64,000 bases of DNA from Rhododendron vialii. Lineage: Eukaryota > Streptophyta > Magnoliopsida > Ericales > Ericaceae. The notes beneath the pieces are model-generated. The model did no database searches and was not told the origin of the DNA. It saw only the letters and a list, made by a program, of their open reading frames with translations. Position 1 is the stretch's first letter; each line of letters begins with the position of its first letter. Both the position numbers and the translations under genes were made by a program. Shown here piece after piece: positions 1-12,700 of this stretch. The DNA lies in contig NC_080569.1 of NCBI RefSeq assembly GCF_030253575.1, positions 25,866,501 through 25,930,500 on the forward strand, given 5' to 3'.

Positions 1-640
1 ATTTGGCAATGGCAAGAGGGTTTGGTGAATCGATGGAGATGACGACACAAGCACAACCAAATTACATTAAAGTTCAACAAGCGCTGAAATCACACGTTTT
101 CAAAATCGGCCGTTGCGATCAAGATCGAACTTTATGAAAACCAAAATCAACAGTGCGTAGAAATTAATTGCAATCTACGCGAATCTAAATTGAGAGGGAG
201 TGGAAATCGTGTCGCGAAACCCTAATAAATAAATAAAAGCCGAAAGGGGGGATACCTCAAGAGAAGGAGACCATTAGGGCTTCCTTGGTAAAGTCAACTC
301 AAATAATACACATACAGAGAACAGATATATATACAGGGAGAGAATATAGATATATTAGGTACAGATGGGGGGAGAGAGGACTTACCGAGAGTGAAAACGC
401 GGCTTTGAATAATGTGAAGCTGTTGCAGGTGGAGAAGATGGAGAGAGAGAGAGAGAGAGAGGAGAAGGAGGTGTAGGCTTGCGGACAAGGGGGGGTTGCG
501 TGTGGGAATTATTATTTGGGAATGGGAGATCAAATACTCCAGAAACAACGTGTAATTATTGCCTTTGCTGACGACTCTCTCTCTCTCTCGCCAGACACAG
601 CGTACGGCCCTACGGGAGCTTCTAATACAACTAGTGGTGT
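1..640 (-). promoter_or_regulatory. possible 5' leader of a minus-strand gene lying outside the window
   Basis: No coding exon is visible here. On the minus strand there is a pyrimidine-rich leader-like stretch (CT microsatellite around 437-461 and 575-590). It is followed by two sequences that look like splice donors, near 385 (CG then GTAAGTC) and near 258 (GAG then GTATCC). This is the usual look of a plant first exon or 5' UTR, so the gene body would lie left of position 1. The call rests only on composition and donor-like motifs, and it may be wrong. Confidence 0.25.
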
Positions 641-2888
641 GCACAGATTGGGCCGCTTTTTAGCCTGAACTCGTCACCCGACCCGATTAGGTTGGGTAGG
701 TCATTTTTGACCTGCAACCGATACGTGTAATGGCAAAACCGTCTGGAAAATCGATTCTTAATTGCGGATCGTGTCGGGTTGGGCAAACACATGAATCGAA
801 GCTCGCAAAACCCAATTTTTTTTTTTGACCGAAACTACAAATTTCAAAAACATAAGTTAGTAATGGAAAATTCAATTTTTTTAAGATTGTTGTATTATAC
901 GCATGAGATTTACTGATTCTACCAAAATCTGGATGAATGATGGCGAATGACCCCTTTTCAACTTTGAATAGAGAAACGGTAGACGACGGACGGTGTGCGA
1001 GAGAGAGAAACGGTGGATGATGTGCGGCAGAAGCGAAGGAGTGTGCGGCTTCATTTTCTAGATCTGGACTTCTGGACCGTATACTTGTGTAGGCCTATTT
1101 GGCGTTGTTTTGGAGCGTTTTTGGAACTTGTGTAGGCTTGTTTGGCATTATTTTGGAGCGTTTTTGGAACGGGGAAGTATTTATACCTAGGAATGGTATA
1201 TAATATTGAATTTCAGTTTGTCTGGAAAAAAAATGGTATATAATCTTATATATTATATATAGATCGGGTCGGGTTTGACAGTTTTGCCCGATGCTAAACC
1301 GAAAACCAATTTTTTCTTACATATTTCAACCCGTAACCGATTGAAGCTCTTCGGGTCGGGTCAACGGGTTTTTTACTCTAGCCTAATACAATCCTGTTTT
1401 TCCCTTCTTTCCACCCAAACCTTACATGGGTGCGGTTGGAAACTTGGAACCTAGTTGCTTTATTGGTGTGCAAGTGTGTAAGCACGAGCCCAACCGTAAA
1501 AGTGCATTTGAAATATATTCCTCATTAGCACTAAAATTTTCAAGAGCGAAAATTGATAGCGTGAGGGGTGTGGGATAATTGAGAGCAAAGAATGCATGAC
1601 AGGCGTATGTGATAATGGTTGGAACTTGAGCGTGTGGATCATCGTATGGGAATTGTGATGATCATCTTTTTTTTTTGGATTAGCGTGTGGATCATCTTAT
1701 TTGAACCTCGTGTAATCTAAAATGAAACTCATCACGGTCTTATTTGAGTAATTCCAATGACTAATTTCATAGATCATCAATGTCATTGGATGATTCATCC
1801 ACTTGCTCATCCATTTTTGTTATGACCAATAGGATTTGGGCAAGCTATCCGATCAACTTAATCTTTATTGTGTGAGTAAGATATACACATCTATAATTAT
1901 GAAAATGATTGGATTGGATCATAAAATGAAATCATAATGAATTCTATTTTACATCACGTGATGGTCATATCAGCACAGTTCACTTTGATCATAAAATAAA
2001 ATCATATGAAGATCTTGATTCGGAACTCAAGGGGGAAAAAACCTGAAAAAATTAGGTATTTTGTCAGACAAAGTTCAGACCAAATAAATCGAAAGTCATT
2101 CTCAATCTTGTCTTTCCATTCTATCTTATAGACAGGACGATCTAGTTAGGCCATTTGGGCCTTTTACCAGGTTACTTTAAATAATTGTAATCGATTGCTT
2201 TTTAGAACTTGTTGAGAACAATATCATCATGCATAAAATTATTTTTCGGATATGGATTAACATGATTCCGAAACACATTTATCTTGACATAAATGAGTTC
2301 GAATTCAGCATTATAACATTGTTTTTCATGATAAATAGACTCCGAAATAATAATAGTAGTTGGTATCAGAACAAACGTGATTTTTTACGTAGTTGATTTT
2401 TTCAGTGACATCTAAGAAAGTAATGTTTTCGACTATCCATGTAGACCCAAGAAGGATCCACAATTCTGATAGTTTATTTTTATCACGTTCTTGATTGATT
2501 TATTTCTCTTCTCTCTTCACTTTTGGCTTTGTCTGGTTAAGAGTAAAAGGAATAGGGGAAAAGGCAAAATAATTTTGTAGGAAAATGTAAGAAAAAATCT
2601 AAATTGAGTCTGTTTGAATAGAGTGAAAGTGATAAAAAAAAATGCATGAAAGAGAAAATACTTACACTTTTTTGGTGTTTGATTAGCATGAAAATACAAG
2701 AAAGTGTAAGAATTTTATTGTACAACTCATTAAACACATGAGTACATAGTTTTCACTTTCTTGCTAAAAACACAATGAATTTTTATTTATTTTTTATGCG
2801 AAAAGTTGTCATGTTTTATGATACTTCCTATTATGTCCGTAACATTTTCTTTGCTATCATAATCCATTATGTAAGTTAAGGATAAGTT

Positions 2889-3090
2889 AGTACATATATA
2901 TTTTTCTTACAAGATTCTTACAAAACTTTTCGTTTTAACCAAACACGTGTAAGAAAAGGAAATTTCTTTGCACTTTCTTTTCTTTTTTTTTTAGTACATA
3001 TATATTTTTCTTCCAAGATTCTTACAAAAAAATTTCATTTTAACCAAACAAATGTAAGAAAAGAAAATTTCTTTTCACTTCTTTTTTTTA
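2889..3090. repeat. tandem direct duplication, 104-bp period, two copies
   Basis: Two adjacent AT-rich copies start with AGTACATATATATTTTTCTT at about 2889 and 2993. They continue through a shared core reading TTTTAACCAAACA and a shared TGTAAGAAAAG block. The second copy has several substitutions, so the duplication is not recent. No coding content is seen. Confidence 0.7.
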
Positions 3091-3565
3091 CTTTCTCTCA
3101 TTTTCACTTTTCAGTACTGTTTGATATTTTCTCCCTTTCTTTTCAATCCAAACGATGAAGATATTTATTTCTTTAATCGTTCCTTCTCTTCTCTTCCTTT
3201 CCGTCCTAACCAAAAATCAAGTCAAGGTTACATATTAAGTTTATTTTTTTGTAGGGAAATGATAATGCCAAAATTCTAGTGCTCAAAAGGCTCGTACCAT
3301 GCGCAGTGTACAAGAATTTTATGCACTAAAATTTTGACACCAACAAAAAATAGTTTTGACATTATCAGTACGTTTTAGCATAAAATATCACATGTTCCTT
3401 CTCTTCTCTTTTTTGATGAGAAAAATAAAGAAAGCTTATTAGTAGGTTTTATTTTTATGTTTGCCCACAAGACTACTCGGGTTGGACTGAATACGATGCC
3501 AAGGCCCAGCCCTATTTCCGGGCCCACCCAAAACTGGCCCAATTTACGCAATCCGACCCAAACTC

Positions 3566-3570
<5 letters not shown>

Positions 3571-3610
<40 letters not shown>
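3571..3610. repeat. CT microsatellite in the SYF1 upstream region
   Basis: A run of about 20 CT dinucleotides, followed after about 50 bases by a second shorter CT run, sits 110-150 bases before the SYF1 start codon. It is probably in the core promoter or 5' UTR. Such tracts vary in length between individuals. Confidence 0.85.
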
Positions 3611-3613
<3 letters not shown>

Positions 3614-3723
3614 CAGGAAAACTACTCCCACAGGCCACAGGTGAGGTTTAGGAAATCATTTCCTCTCTCTCTCTCTCTCTGAATCTAGGGTTTTGTCACC
3701 ACCCAAATTCCGCCCAAAATCCA

Positions 3724-6700
3724 ATGTCGATTCCGCAAGAGTTGTACCCAAGCCAAGACGACCTTCCCTACGAAGAAGAGCTCCTCCGCAACCCCTTCAG
3801 CCTCAAGCTATGGTGGCGCTACCTCGTCGCCCGCACCGACTCCCCCCACACGAAGCGCTTCACCATCTACGAGCGCGCCCTCAAGGCCCTCCCCGGCAGC
3901 TACAAGCTCTGGTACGCCTTCCTCCGCGAGCGGCTCGAGCTCGTCCGCCCCCTCCCCATCACCCACCGCGAGTACCAGAAGCTCAACAACACCTTCGAGC
4001 GCGCGCTCGTCACCATGCACAAGATGCCCCGCATCTGGATCATGTACTTGCTAACCCTAACCGAGCAGAAGCTCGTCACCAAGACCCGCCGCACCTTCGA
4101 CCGCGCTCTGTGCTCTTTGCCAGTGACCCAGCACGATAGGGTTTGGGACCCCTACCTGGTTTTCGTTAGCCAGAGGGGCGTCCCGATAGAGACCTCGCTT
4201 AGGGTTTATAGACGGTACTTGAAGTACGACCCCTCGCATATAGAGGATTTTATCGAGTTTTTGGTGAATTCGGGCCTGTGGCAAGAGGCCGCGGAGAGGT
4301 TAGCCGGGGTTTTGAACGACGATAGGTTTTATTCGATTAAGGGTAAGACTAAGCATAAGCTGTGGCTGGAGTTGTGTGACTTGCTTGTGCAGCACGCGGA
4401 TGTGGTTTCTGGGATGAACGTGGATGCGATTATTCGAGGAGGGATTAGGAAGTTTACGGATGAGGTTGGGAGGCTTTGGACCGCGCTTGCGGATTATTAT
4501 ATCAGGAGGGAGTTGACAGAGAAAGCTAGGGATGTGTTTGAGGAGGGGATGACTACGGTTGTCACGGTTAGGGATTTTAGTGTGATTTTCGATGCCTACG
4601 CGCAGTTTGAAGAGACCGTGCTTCTTGTGAAGATGGAAGGAGTAAGCGAGGATGAGCTAGACGAGGGTGAGGGAAACGGTGAAGAGGATGAGGACGACGA
4701 CGATGATGAAGATGACCGTTTGCATGTGGCGAAGATTGAGAGGAAGCTGAAGAGATTTTGGTTGTCTGATGATAAAGAAGTTGAATTGAGAATGGCCCGG
4801 GTCGAGTATCTATTGGATAGGAGGCCAGAACTGGCTAATAGCGTGCTTCTTCGCCAAAACCCGCATAACGTAGAGCAATGGCATCGGCGAGTGAAGCTTT
4901 TCGAGGGTAACCCTACAAAGCAGATTCTGACTTACACAGAGGCAGTGAGGACAGTTGATCCTATGAAAGCTGTGGGGAAACCTCATACACTGTGGGTTGC
5001 TTTTGCCAAGTTGTATGAGGATCACAAGGATGTTGTCAATGCAAGAGTGATTTTTGATAAGGCGGTTCAGGTCAACTACAAAACCGTTGATAATTTGGCC
5101 AGTGTTTGGTGTGAATGGGCTGAAATGGAACTTCGGCATAAGAACTTTAAAGGGGCTTTGGAGTTGATGAGGCGTGCAACAGCTGAGCCTTCAGTGGAGG
5201 TGAAACGGAGAGGTAATCATCATGTTCCTTTTGTCTACTGATGATTGCTTATTATTAGTTAATCATTCCACTAATAATCGCGGATTGGAAGTTTTTTACT
5301 TTTGCAACGATTGTACCCTAAAATGTGTTTTTTTTTTGGTAAGTTAAATTTCATTGAACCGAACAGAGTACTTGACCACTAGGGCATTCCCTAAAAACAA
5401 CCAAACTACACTACCTCAATAAAAGAGACCTCAAACATAACCAAAAACTGAAACAGAAACAGCAGTACCAAACTAACCCTGCAACCAACGGACTTATGAT
5501 GTAACAAATTGTTTTTTTGTTTGGCAAAATTCAGTATTAGTTAGTTGTAGTTACTAGTTAGTGATTTTCAACCTAATGCATGGGAGACTACATGGTGCCT
5601 ACCATTGAGCTACCATTCCACTTGCGATATAGCAAATATTTTACAAGAAATATACAAAACCAAACATAAGTTCTGATTAATGGAAGTCCTTTTGTTCCTC
5701 CAAGAACTAATGCAGAACCAGATATCAGCGGTTCGCTTCACCACGGCGTCCATCCCATCACTCTTATTCTGAAAAATATGAAAATTCCTTTCCTTCCTTA
5801 TATGGTACACAGTAGCTTCAAGGGACAGTTTATAAAGAGCATGCGACATGCTCACCCTTCTTCTATACTTGTCAATCCAAGCCAACTCCTGCAACAGGCT
5901 CCCAGGAACTCTATGCACATTGTTTCTTTGCATCACCTGCACCCACACATGAGAAGTGTAGGTGCAGTAAAAAAATAGATGATCATGGCTTTCAGGACCC
6001 CCACCACAAAGGACACAACTATTATCAGAGATAACACCCCTGGGATTGCAGTCTATCTTTTGTCAAAAGCCTACCCCACACAGCTATCCGTTGGATTATG
6101 GTCCATCTTGGCACATATTGCTTAAATGATCTTACACCACAAGACTTTTGGAAAATGCTGCATAATTGCTTGCCAAGCAGACTTTATAGAGTATGCCCTA
6201 TTTGCAGTTAAAGACCAGATGATAGAGTCCTATTGGGCTGTCTTAGGAATTAAAGTATTAGGTGAGCTTTCCAAAATCTCTCTAACAACAGAGTTGCTTC
6301 TTCTAGCCCAGATCCAGGAGCCATTCCTAATCACAGAAGCCACTTTGGAATGTAAAGTCCTGAGGAGATTACTATCCATATGTTTTTAGAGGACCCGGGT
6401 GATGCCAATTATCAAGCCACGAAAGGTGCCTTGACCATTACCAATGTTGAACTTTATACATGGTTGAACCAAATTCCTCAGACCAAAAATCTTTCTGATT
6501 GTCCTAGATGCAAGAGCTGGGATAGTCATAGACCACATACACTGGTCCTCGATGATATAAACATGGACCCATTTTGTCCATAGGGTGATTGCCTTCTTTT
6601 CAATGGCCCATAAAAGCCTAGACATTGCAACCTTCTTCCAATCCTTAAGGACCATAAGACCACAACCACCTTTTACCTTTGGGGCACATACAGAGCTCCA

Positions 6701-9700
6701 TCCAATCTTGGCACAATTTGTTTTAAGCTCAGGCCCTGACCAAAAGGAAGACCTCAACACAGCCTCAATACTCTTCAAGACCTTTTGGGGAAGTATGAAC
6801 ATCTAACTCCAATAAACCTGGGTAGTAAAAAGAACATAGCTAGTGAGCTGAGATCTGCCCCCATAAGAAATTAATCTATTGGTCCATGAGTGAACTCTGT
6901 TCAGGATTGTATCAACAAGCAACTTATAGTCAACTGAATGCAATCTAGTAGTGATCAAAGGCACCCCCAATTACCTCATTGGAAACACCCCCCATCTGAA
7001 ACAGGCAAGATATTATGCGAACAAGCTTTATCCACTTCTCAGACCCTTACTAACAAATAATACTTTTATCTAGATTAGGCATAAGTTTGGAGTATAGATA
7101 AAAGTCATCTAGCATTCCATTCAGCAATTGAAAAGAATGCTGGTCAGCTCGACAAAGGATAAAACTAATCCTCCCCATGTCAGTCCCGCAAATATAATTT
7201 TTTTTTGATAAGTAATCATCTAATATACTTGAAAGTTCAAAAAACTTGTCCGACCCCTAATCATGCACCTCCTTACTAAGAGAAGTATCCCGGATCACTG
7301 TCTCCCCATCCATCTTAAGGTAATCCGCCACTGCCGCTCTCCGATCCGCCGCCGACGGAAATATAGAAGGATGAACATCCCGCATCCTCTCACCACTACA
7401 GCAAACATGCTCCCAAAATTTCACCCTTCTCGCTGTCCCCACCTACCAACCAGTTTCTATTTAGAAGCAAATTCATTTACAATTTGTGAGGACAGTGTTT
7501 GAAATTCAATGGTATGGGCTTCAACTGCCACGAAGAATTTCAATGTGAATTGGTTCTCTGAAATTCTTCGTGCCCCGTCCATATACTCCCTTAATGTCTG
7601 TGACTTAAATTTCTCTTTGGTAATTGTGTAGAATGCATTTATTACTGGTCAAGTTACCTTGTTGGAAACTCAAAAATTAAGTTAACATTGTTCAATTATG
7701 CTTTTTCTACTTTATGAGAAGCTACATTTAAGCAGTAGTTGGACTTTCAATGATGAGTTATTTGTTGAATTATGACTCTTCTTCTGACTTTTAGTATATG
7801 TTATTATTATGCAGTGGCTGCTGATGGCAACGAACCAGTGCAGATTAAGTTGCATAAATCCTTGAGGCTTTGGGCATTCTATGTTGATTTAGAGGAAAGC
7901 CTTGGAACTTTAGAGTCAACTCGTGCGGTTTACGAAAGGATATTGGATCTAAGAATAGCCACACCACAAATCATAATTAACTATGCTATGCTTTTGGAGG
8001 TAAGAATATGCTTTCTATTGTCTTTCTAATATTGTTCTTGTTTGCGTGGGTGGAGAGCTAATAATTTTTTGATTGGATGTTCCAGGAACACAAATATTTT
8101 GAGGATGCCTTCAAGGTTTATGAAAGAGGCGTCAAGATTTTTAAATATCCACATGTTAAGGACATATGGGTCACTTATCTTTCCAAGTTTGTTAAAAGAT
8201 ATGGGAAATCAAAATTGGAACGTGCGCGAGAGCTGTTTGAGCATGCTGTTGAAGTGGTATGTTTTTTTTAGCCTCTTTATCCTTGTATAATAATCGCAAC
8301 TGCCTTTGTGCTCCATCCACTACTTGTGTTTTTATTGATTTCCGAAAAGTAATCTGATAGTGATAGGTGATAAGTTATGCTCTGTATTTGGACATTGTCG
8401 GTGGAGGCTGAACTGTACATGAGAAATCCGCTGCAGTTAAAAGTTTGCTGGAAAACTTCTGTCAGCAGTCTGATTCAATGCTTATGAGGGTTAAAACACA
8501 GTCTGATATTAGCATATGTATTTACTACTTACCTTGCAAGCAATCATCAATTAATGGTGCACTTTCCGTAGGCATTTTGCGAAAGTTACATGATCCAAAA
8601 GCTTAGTATGAAATTCAATCATCATTTAAGGTTCATTTGACATACACCTGAGTCCCTGACTAGTAGCCTTGCACGTTGAATGTGTAGTTAATGCTAGCGG
8701 ACCCTTCTCCTATGTGTTCCTGTTGCCACTGTGGCTCTTCCTCTGCTTGGCTTCCTGAATTATTTTCTGTCATGATTTAAGTTATCTTTCTGATTTGTGG
8801 GCGAGTGGCTGACGTCAGTATATGTTCTTAGCCAAATTGTAGTCTAGGTTGTCAAGCAAAAAAAAAAGGACTTTCCCACTAGTGTAATAAGACGGTCAAA
8901 AGCAAAGAAACATTATTTAGGTTATGGGAGGTGGTTTTCAACTTCCTTGCATTTAATAACCACCCCATGTGGTTGCAGGAGATGGGCTTTTTTCTGCATT
9001 AAACCGATGAATAGTTTGTTTTTGTAGGGCAAAGATGAGTTTCTTGATTATCTTTTACAAACCGTACCGACTTATGATTTACTGATTGCGTTCATAATAT
9101 ATTCCCTTTAGTGTGCATACTTTTTGTTCAAAACAGAAAGTAATGTTTTGTTTTATACCCTCACCTTCTCGAGGATACCTAAAATTGTACTAAATACTGA
9201 AGTATAGGGGGCGTGCCTTTTAGGCTAGGTTACATTTGGATGTGCCTTTCAGGGTCAATTACCTTACACAGAAGCATTTATTGTCTTTGATACGGAGTAT
9301 GTGAAAAGTTATCATCATTTTCTTCTACCTGTGATGTTTTTTCTCCTTGCCCTTTCTTTCTCACAAAAATATTGTTGGTCCATTGAGATATCCAAAGTTT
9401 TTTCATATCAGATCAGAGGTTTTAGAAGTCCACCTCATGGAGTTGGTAAGGGTAGATCTTCCGAGAGGTTGGTTTTTATGTTTTTCCCACTTGACATCTC
9501 CCACCCAAAATCGGGCGGGGAAGCAATAATTAGCTTCACTGTGTAAGCGTTTTAGTGTTATTTTACCTTTTAAAATATGATTAACGGTTAAGTGGAATAC
9601 TCCAATCTAGTCAGTCTATTTCGGGGAAATACTTTGAATTGGTGTATATGAAACAAATGGGTTGCAATCCAATTACCCATCCATTTGCGGCAACCTCCGA

Positions 9701-12700
9701 TCCTGGTGGGATCGGAATAGTTGTGGTTTTGTGTGATGTGTTGATGAATTTGGCTGTGGAGTTTCCAACCTTCAACCAATCAGTGTTCTAAATACAAGGA
9801 ATTAATTGGCGATTAATCGCTGGCAGGGCCTATCCGATTAGATATTAATCGCCGATTACTAATTAATATGCACCGATTACTCGTCGCTCGAAGGTGGCCG
9901 ACCGCCCGACTAGCGCCCAGCTACTTTTAGAACATTGCAACCAATATTGAGCTCCTCATTAGTTAAAGTTTTTCCCTTTCAGAAAACTTATTTTGTGAGA
10001 AACTTTTCCGACGGTGTACTATGTATTATCACAAATGCTATGTTATGCATCCATGTCGTGGCTGTAAATTACATGAGCTATTATTTATCACCCGGAAAAC
10101 TTATCATAAGAAAAAGTAAATTGCAATTAATTTACTATGCGGAACCAACCTACATGTGCTGACAAAATATCCACAATGGAGTTGGGTTGAGAATTGAGTC
10201 ACTGGTTGTGGTTTTGAGGTACTGGTTGTCAGGCCAAACGGAAGGAAAGATTGCCAATGTTAGATAAAAAGTCAGCCATACCATGCCTACCTAGGCGGGA
10301 TTGTTAAGGATGTATGCAGGATTGTTAAGGATGAATGATCTTATTCGAAATCCAAATTCAAGAATTGTTGTTGATTATCTTTATTTGATCGGAAGGTGTT
10401 TGGTTGATTGTTGAAGGGGAGGCATAGGAAAATAATTTTTGCACTCTATTTTTTGTAGATGCGCTCCAAAATTTATCTTTTGGTGCGCTTTGAAAACTGT
10501 ATTATGTATAATATTAAGAATTAAAAGACGAATTTTAGAGTGCATTTATAAAAAAGTGGAAATTCAAAAATTATTTCCCTAAGGCATATTCTCTCCTTCC
10601 CCTATCATTATATTATCTTCTTCCCCTATCATAAGGTGTTGTTTGATTGTCAGTTGTTGCGCCCTCCCATAACTTCAGATGTCGGAGAAACCATGGATTA
10701 GTGTTGAGATGAGAAACCATAGGCGTAGGGATTACTGTTGAGATGAGAAACTTAGGCTTGGCAGTGTGGGGATTATTTTTCAGAGTTTGCTGTCAACATT
10801 TGGAATTGGTTAGAAAGCCTATGGAACTTGCTTGGGTTTGCAATCATGGATGAAAATCTCTTCTAATGGCTGAAGGAAAATTTTGGTGCAAACAACAATT
10901 AAACATGCATTTTTTTCTCATCGTTCTTGAAGCATAAACTGTGAAAAGTACATTTCTTTTGTCTCTTTGGTTTTGTTGTTGAAACAATTTTCTCAAAAGG
11001 TTTTTTTTGTGTGTGTGGTAAATTAACCCTTTATTAAGCAACCAAACCAAAGACAAGAGGAGATCCTCACCAATTACATCTAACTTACCTTCCCCCACTT
11101 AACTAGGGAGTGGAGCACAACAAAAACAAACAACTTTATACTTACAAAGAACTAAGAATCCTGGAACTAAGATTCCAGGTTTTAACTAAAAGTCTATTAG
11201 CATCAGCTCTGACTTCTTCGATAATCATAGCACCCAACACAGAGGCACCCATATGCAGGCCTTGAAACTGTCTTTTATTTCTTTCTCTCCATATCCCGTA
11301 AATAGCAGCAGCCATTGAAAGTTTTTAAACTCCGTGGGAACAAGAGTCTAGATCTGTGGGAACAAGCCCAATCTAGCTCACTAGACAGACCACCACAAGG
11401 ACGAACCACGTTATTCTTCAACAAGAGCATCTTCCACACCTCCCGAGAGTATTGACACTCAGAGAACAAATGCTCGTGAGACTCATCTGACAGCTGACAC
11501 AACAGACATCTTGTATCAACTACCACCCCCCATTTAGACAATCTATCCTTGGTAGATAATCTGCTAAGGAAAACCAACCATTCAATAAAAGCCCACTGTG
11601 GGACATTGCAAGTGAACCACACACATTTTGCCCAAGGAACTACTGGAAAGGTCTCCCTCATAGCTTGCCAAGCTGATCTAGCTGAATACACCCCAGATTT
11701 AGAAAGAGTCCATCGCACAAAATCTTGAACTGATGGATGAGGGGCCAATGAAGAATCAGCATGCACAATAATTTCTCAAAAGTTAAAAGAGGTCTTCTTT
11801 TAATTTTGTATTTGTGTGGGAACTCTAGGTTTGATTAGGAATTACGCCGTCTGCTTTTTTTTTAAGGTAGGTTTATGCAATATCACAAATCAAAGGCACA
11901 TGCCGTGTCAAAATGGACAAAGATAGTGGTTTAAGAGTTTATATGAATAAAAAAATTATATCAAATAATTTGTGGGAATTGCTATATGGCGCAGACATTC
12001 TGTGGACGCATGCTTGATTTTGAGGGAAAAATAAAATAAAAGATGCACCATATTAGATCCTTCATTAGTTGAGGTGGCTAATAGTAACGTCGGGTTGTTG
12101 GTTTAGGTTGCAACCAATTGCGGGAGCATGTGCCTTTAGGCACGGGCATTCACTAGTCATAGAATATGAAGTGTACTGTTAAGACATAGTTACAGGGTCA
12201 AGTAAAAATCTGATGAAGTATAAGTCAGTGAAATCACTAGGTAGGTCGAGCCACTAAACGATCCAGGATCAGTATGATCTCACTGTTTAATGTCCCGGAC
12301 TCCTATTGATTTGCGATCACTTAAGTTGCCTACTGCTCCCACTGTTTAATGTCCTGGACTCCTGTTGATTTGCGAACGTTAATGTATTCTTATAGGAGAA
12401 GGTGATTTTTTTTGTTGAGTTACTTTATTATCCAGAATTGTGTTTTGTTTCAATGGTGATGCTCGGGTTATCTCTCTTTCTCTTGGTTACATGTACCAGG
12501 GTACGAGTAATGGGCGACTACATGGCTAAGTGTTGAATTTCTAAAGTTCATCTCATGGACATGGGACACGCTAATATATTCATGTTCCGTTGTATGTTGC
12601 TTTTATTTTCTTATTTTTCTAGGATGATGGTGTTTTCAGGGTGCCTTACAGTACTTTGTGCATAATATAGGAGCTGTTAGTGTTCTAAAACTCGGAAATA

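Larger units (their letters stand above)
641..3723. other. AT-rich spacer with repeat remnants, upstream of SYF1
   Basis: No gene is visible. The segment 650-1390 contains several GGGTCGGGT / CCCGACCC-type tracts at both ends, resembling a decayed inverted-repeat element. A 104-bp unit is directly duplicated (starts at about 2889 and 2993). Just upstream of SYF1 there is a long CT microsatellite (about 3571-3610) and a shorter one (3664-3680). These lie in the probable SYF1 promoter or 5' UTR, where CT tracts (Y patches) are common in plants. Confidence 0.5.

Noticed and set aside
3693..4139. 148-codon proline/arginine-rich open frame on the + strand
   Set aside because: It is an out-of-frame shadow of the GC-rich first exon of SYF1.
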